NCBI RefSeq assembly: GCF_900496995.4
Contig: NC_044011.1
Span: 17,206,041-17,270,040, forward strand
Direction of reading: 5' to 3'
Length of the DNA stretch: 64,000 nt
Source of the DNA: Aquila chrysaetos chrysaetos
Lineage: Eukaryota > Chordata > Aves > Accipitriformes > Accipitridae
Positions 59,801 to 64,000 of this stretch are shown piece by piece. The position numbers and the translations under genes are program-made. The first letter of the stretch is position 1. Every line of letters begins with the position of its first letter. Under the pieces are notes generated by a model. The model ran no database searches, was not told where the DNA came from, and saw only the letters and a program-made list of their open reading frames with translations.

Positions 59801-60801
59801 TTTGTGATTAGCCTGGAGATATTTTTACAGTGAATCTAACATAAATCTGCACCTTTTTATTGCTACGCTGTCTTTGGTTTTGGAATGTAATATTTGCTCT
59901 CCTTGTATTGCTTTCAGTAGTACTGTTCGTCTAGTAATGCACGTGGTGTGGAGTATGTCATATTACAATTGAAAACAAATATTGTGAATGGCTTACCTAA
60001 AGGATGCAATAAGAATACTAAGACTTAATATATTCCTTAAAGAGATGCCTTTTCTTTGTTATTTTCATACACTTGGCAAGAGATTTTAGCTGATATTTGA
60101 ACAGTGGTTGAAAAAAGCGTAGTCTTGCTTTCACACACTTGCTGGAGTTCTTTATCTACGCTGCTAACATCTTGTTTTGGAAGTGGAGATATTCAGACAC
60201 TGGAATGTGATATGCTGTGAAAATCCCAATTGTGCTGAAAAAGGCAGAATGAATTGGGCGATAGGGCCCCTTGAAAGGATTTGAATTCACTTTTGTCCCA
60301 TAATTTTTCCTGCGGTTGAAGGCAGTGTAAGTGCTTATTGGAGCAAGCAACATACAACAGTATATTTGTGTGCAGATGCCTTGAGGGATTTTTCTTGTCT
60401 TTTTTTCCTTAGGATTCCCTGTCTTGGGGCAACTTTCTCTGTTTAGCTGCAGGTGAAATGAGCCTTGCAAATGTATTTGTCAGCTGAGGCAGAGGTGTAC
60501 ATCTTTGCCCTTATTGCTACGTTAATATTGCTAGTTAAACTATTTGCTTATGGAAAAATAAGTGAATAATGGAAGCCTGAAACCTTGTTCTGGATAGAGG
60601 TGCTATGGATGCTTGGTCAGTCTTCTGTCTGTCCTCCCTTCTGGGTGGGGAAACTGTGTTGATGGGGGGCTCCCTTTGAAACCCTCTTTGTGTTCAGGAA
60701 GGCCACCACTAGCCATTAGCTCTGCTGTTGGCTCACATGATATTTAGTGAGATTTGCCTAAGGTTGTGCTATTGATGTCAATTTTGCTCTTATGGCTGCA
60801 G
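53851..60801. other. Intron 2, no exon recognised
   Basis: AT-rich intron with GT and T/G-rich simple sequence at 54361-54460, A17 at 58828-58844, and T16 near 59463-59478. A GC-richer patch at 57840-57980 has open frames on both strands without recognisable products. Confidence 0.55.
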
Positions 60802-60981
60802 TTTCCAACTGGAGGCACAGGAGGCTTCCCATTCAGTGGGGAGCGCTACCTTCACAGGCAGTGGGAGAGGCTACCAGCCCTTCCTGCGGCGACCTGTCCC
60901 TTCGTGGTGTTAGAGGAAAACTGCAGTGGTTATGAGCTGATCTGTCTCAAAGGTCTCCCGTCTGCTTGTGAGACAGTAGAG
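60802..60981 (+). other. Exon-like 180-base segment, possible cassette exon
   Basis: A GC-richer island in AT-rich intron, preceded by a T-rich stretch and CTGCAG and followed by GAG|GTAAACG. It is 180 bases, open in the frame that would be phase 0 at both ends, so it could sit between exon 2 and the next phase-0 exon without changing the frame. The 60 residues begin FPTGGTGGFPFSGERYLHRQ and end LPSACETVE. They are not recognised as ARID1B and contain three Cys, unlike the surrounding disordered region. Equally likely to be chance or a worn repeat. Confidence 0.25.
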
Positions 60982-62510
60982 GTAAACGTAGTGACAGTAG
61001 GGCTGTGGAAAAATCTCGACCCATATTACAAAAAGTACGTCTTGATGCAGCAGTCATTTGGATGGAGGTATGTTTTGATAACTGTTGAGAAAAAGAGTTA
61101 CCATGTGAAAATAAGTGTGCACATGCAAATCTTAAGAATAATGTTGATGATCATTCTCCTGAATGAAGCTGGTGATGGTATGTGACTGACCACTGTGGTT
61201 TAGTGTCTTTGCCTGGACTTGACTCCTTGTCATACCTTCGGACACCCTGCACTACCACTAATTTAGAATACGATACTTCTTGAAAGCATACTGCACATTG
61301 AAGCAGTGGCTTCTTTTTTTCTGATATAGAACAAAATGACAGACTATCTCAGAAATTTTAAGGTAGCAGAAATAAGTGGAGTAAATCCATGCTGTGGGAT
61401 TGGAGGACTTTGGAGCTGTGATGCTTGAATTGCTCCACTGGCCAGAAAATACATCTTGACAGGCTTTTTCTGACCTAAAGAAAGGAAGGTATGGCTCATA
61501 CTCTTGAGGCTGCTGAGACTCCCAGAAAATGATGACCAAGGGACATTTCCAAGTCTCAGGACTTTCCATGAGATAGAAGAAAACCCACCTTTTCCATTTA
61601 GTGCAAGAAACCCAGCACCCCTCTCTTCCCCTTCCCCTGTCCCCCAGCCACGTTCAGCTGTCCTGTCAGTCAGCTTTGGTGGAAGAATTCACATCGGTAA
61701 GGTAGGGTTTTGATGCTAGTTGCCAGAAGGCAGAAGCTTTTTAAAAGCCTCTTTATCCAGTTGATGTGCTCAAAAAGCCTTCCTTCCTGATAAGCAGGAC
61801 AGAAACAAAGATCCTGGAAGTGACCCACTGGCAGGGTGAATAATTCAGTGTAGAAAGCTGTTGGGGTTTTGGAGAAGCTGGTTATTGTCTGCAAAGGGAA
61901 GGGAGCGTGTTCTTTGGCTGGGCTCCCTCTAGTAGCTGGAGAAGCGATTTGCTGGGGTTCACTTTGGCTTGGGTGGGTGCAAGAGCTCTGAGCGGGGGCA
62001 GGGGGGGTAAGATTACAGGAATACGTAAGCGCACATTGAAATTTAAAGCATCGTTTTGTGAACAGAAGTGATCAAGGTACCCAGACATGACAGGAGGGAG
62101 GAAGAAAACCCCCAAACCTATTTAATTGCCTACACTCTAATGCTGGCAGCCAGGGTAATAAACAAGAGGAGCTGAAATTTCTCATTTACGATTATAAACT
62201 TCATGTACTTGGTGTTACTTGAAATCTAGTGGGAAGGTTCACAGGATTGGAGTGTTAAAATAAATGGCTATAACCTATTTAGAGAGAATTGAATGGGTAG
62301 AAGGGGAGGGAAGGTGGTACTCTATATCAAGAGCAGTATTATGTATTTCTGAATCACTGAGTACTCAAAAGCAAATGATCTTAAATGCTTCTGAGTTACT
62401 GTCCTGGCAGAGAAGGCAGGAGATGAGGGTACTAGCTAGTACCCGCTAGATACCACTGACATAAAGTAGAAGCAGGATGATGAGTCCTTTAAGAATGTTA
62501 TTTGCGCTGA
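60982..62510. other. Intron 2, nothing supported
   Basis: Ordinary intron sequence. C-rich stretches at 61618-61650 and a G-run at 61999-62009 are simple sequence. Confidence 0.5.
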
Positions 62511-62533
62511 GGGGGGGGGGGGGGGGGGGGGGG
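62511..62533. repeat. G23 homopolymer
   Basis: Twenty-three G after GCGCTGA. With the C25 and G19 runs this makes three very long G/C runs within ARID1B introns, each a likely assembly uncertainty. Confidence 0.9.
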
Positions 62534-64000
62534 AACAGGGACTGAACACCTTCTGCTGCCAGTATTGAAACCCATATGAATTTCTGTTAAAAACTGTGTG
62601 TGTAAATGCAGGCGACAAATTGTCTGGAAAAGCATTGTATCTGACGCTTGAGTAATTGAGGCAGATGAAGAACTGGTCACAGAAGTAAATTAGTGTTTTT
62701 AAGTTATAAGGACCATAGCTTGATTTAACTAAGTTGTATGCAGAAAGAATTGAGCTCAAATAAGCAACAACATAAAATCTATAGCCATGGATGCGTATAG
62801 ATTGATAGATATATTGTGTACACATACAAACATGTCTATTACTTTCAGAGGGACAGCAACACACAGATGGGAATGGTCATAAGCTAATTGGGTTTGGAGG
62901 AATTTTTTTCTACAGATGATGCTTGGAAATGGCTTTAAGGTTTTTTACTAAATGAATAATTGAGGAAAAACTTAATTCTCTCCTGCTGTTTCTGTCTTCA
63001 GCATATCTGTCAGAATTTTAGAACTAGAAGCTTCTTGAAGCTATTTCTTGTTTTGTATAATAAGGATCTTTTGAATGTGGATCAAGTTTATTTTAAAGTG
63101 GTTTCTTTAACTAACGAAGACCTGTTTTAAAAGGAGTCAAATTCCTTCAACTATAAATGACCACTAATTGTGAATTAAAAAAATGATCTGGTAAGACAGA
63201 AATGTTCTGTTTACCATTTTTCCAATGTAATAAGCATGTTAAATTTAGGAGCTGAAAAAATACTTGTCTAAGTACATAATTGCTTAAGTAAGTGTGTGTG
63301 GACATTTAAATACATTTTTCTGGCTAGCAAAAAGACTTGCCAAGCGTAGTGCAAAAGCTAGAGCTAATAATAAGACAAAGCAGAATTGTTACCCATCAGT
63401 GAGACTAAACCTTTCTTTAAAATAATAACAACAACAAAAAAAAAATGCAAGACAAGATTAAAATACGTTAGTCGTACCAGGTTTTCCTGCTTGCCAATTT
63501 AAATGAAGATAAGACCAGACTCATATACAATAGTTTGATTTGAATAAATCCACTGTAATCTAGGAACTAAAATGCAGGTCTCACTTACGGGATATCGCTT
63601 TCTTCTGGTAAAGCAGTGACAGAGAAAGCTTTTGAAGGTCATGGTATATAATCAGTTGAGTACAAGTTCCTTGTGCAATCCTGCAGTTTAAAAGCATTAA
63701 TATGATATTTGGCTGAGTAAAAGAAAGTTATACTGGAAAACTGAATCTGGTTTTTGGTCCCTCAAAATGGCTAGTGGAGATGGAGCTCAGATAAGAATTA
63801 GGATGGCTGCAGTGAACTGGAGAATGTGGTCCACATTGTGGAATGTGGAATGGTAAGAATTCCCAAGAACTGAATAACCTTTTAGGTTAAAAGGAGGTGA
63901 TGCAGGTCTCTTGGCCTGAATCTGTGTATAACTGAATATGTGGAACAGAAATGTTAAAGAATAATTTTTCAGTTCAGTGTGCAGGTATACAGCATGGGCT
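62534..64000. other. Intron 2 up to the window edge, nothing supported
   Basis: AT-rich intron. AAC/A-rich sequence at 63421-63445. No ARID1B exon 3 or other gene is recognised before the window ends. Confidence 0.6.

Overview
This is vertebrate nuclear DNA from a sauropsid, most likely a bird. The evidence is one unmistakable gene with very long introns, low interspersed-repeat density, worn CR1 3' ends of the archosaur/turtle type, old MIR/L2 and MITE fragments, and A/C- and T/G-rich simple tracts of the kind common in bird genomes. A crocodilian or turtle is not excluded. There are no bacterial genes, CRISPR arrays or operons. Nearly all open reading frames in the window are chance frames or shadows of GC-rich exon sequence.

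The only gene I can identify is ARID1B (BAF250B), on the plus strand. It encodes the ARID-type DNA-binding subunit of the canonical BAF (SWI/SNF) chromatin-remodelling complex. Layout: 1-14.1 kb is upstream flank, with a small isolated CpG-rich patch at 1.24-1.47 kb and several worn repeats. 14.1-18.5 kb is a large CpG island holding the promoter/5' leader, coding exon 1 (to 16930, donor GT at 16931) and about 1.5 kb of intron. 16931-48372 is intron 1 (31.4 kb). 48373-48567 is coding exon 2 (65 codons, phase 0 at both ends). 48568 to the window end is the start of intron 2. The rest of the gene, including the ARID domain and the C-terminal BAF250 domain, lies beyond the right edge.

The main sequence-level observation is at the N-terminus. 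The ATG at 15139 lies in strong context and opens a frame whose first residues (MAAQVA) match the start of the paralogue ARID1A. That frame is lost after a run of nine G at 15234-15242. The adjacent frame, read from just after the run, carries the natural-looking continuation into the well-known ARID1B N-terminus at ATG 15383. Dropping one G makes the extension exactly 81 codons. This looks like a one-base homopolymer error or allele, not biology. Other leads are a 12-base first-exon candidate in an intronic CpG patch (26.1-26.9 kb) that would splice in phase to exon 2, a 180-base phase 0/0 exon-like segment in intron 2, an intronic CCAAT pair that may mark a second promoter, and several AT-rich blocks that read like conserved noncoding elements. 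I found no novel system comparable to a new enzyme or defence cluster.
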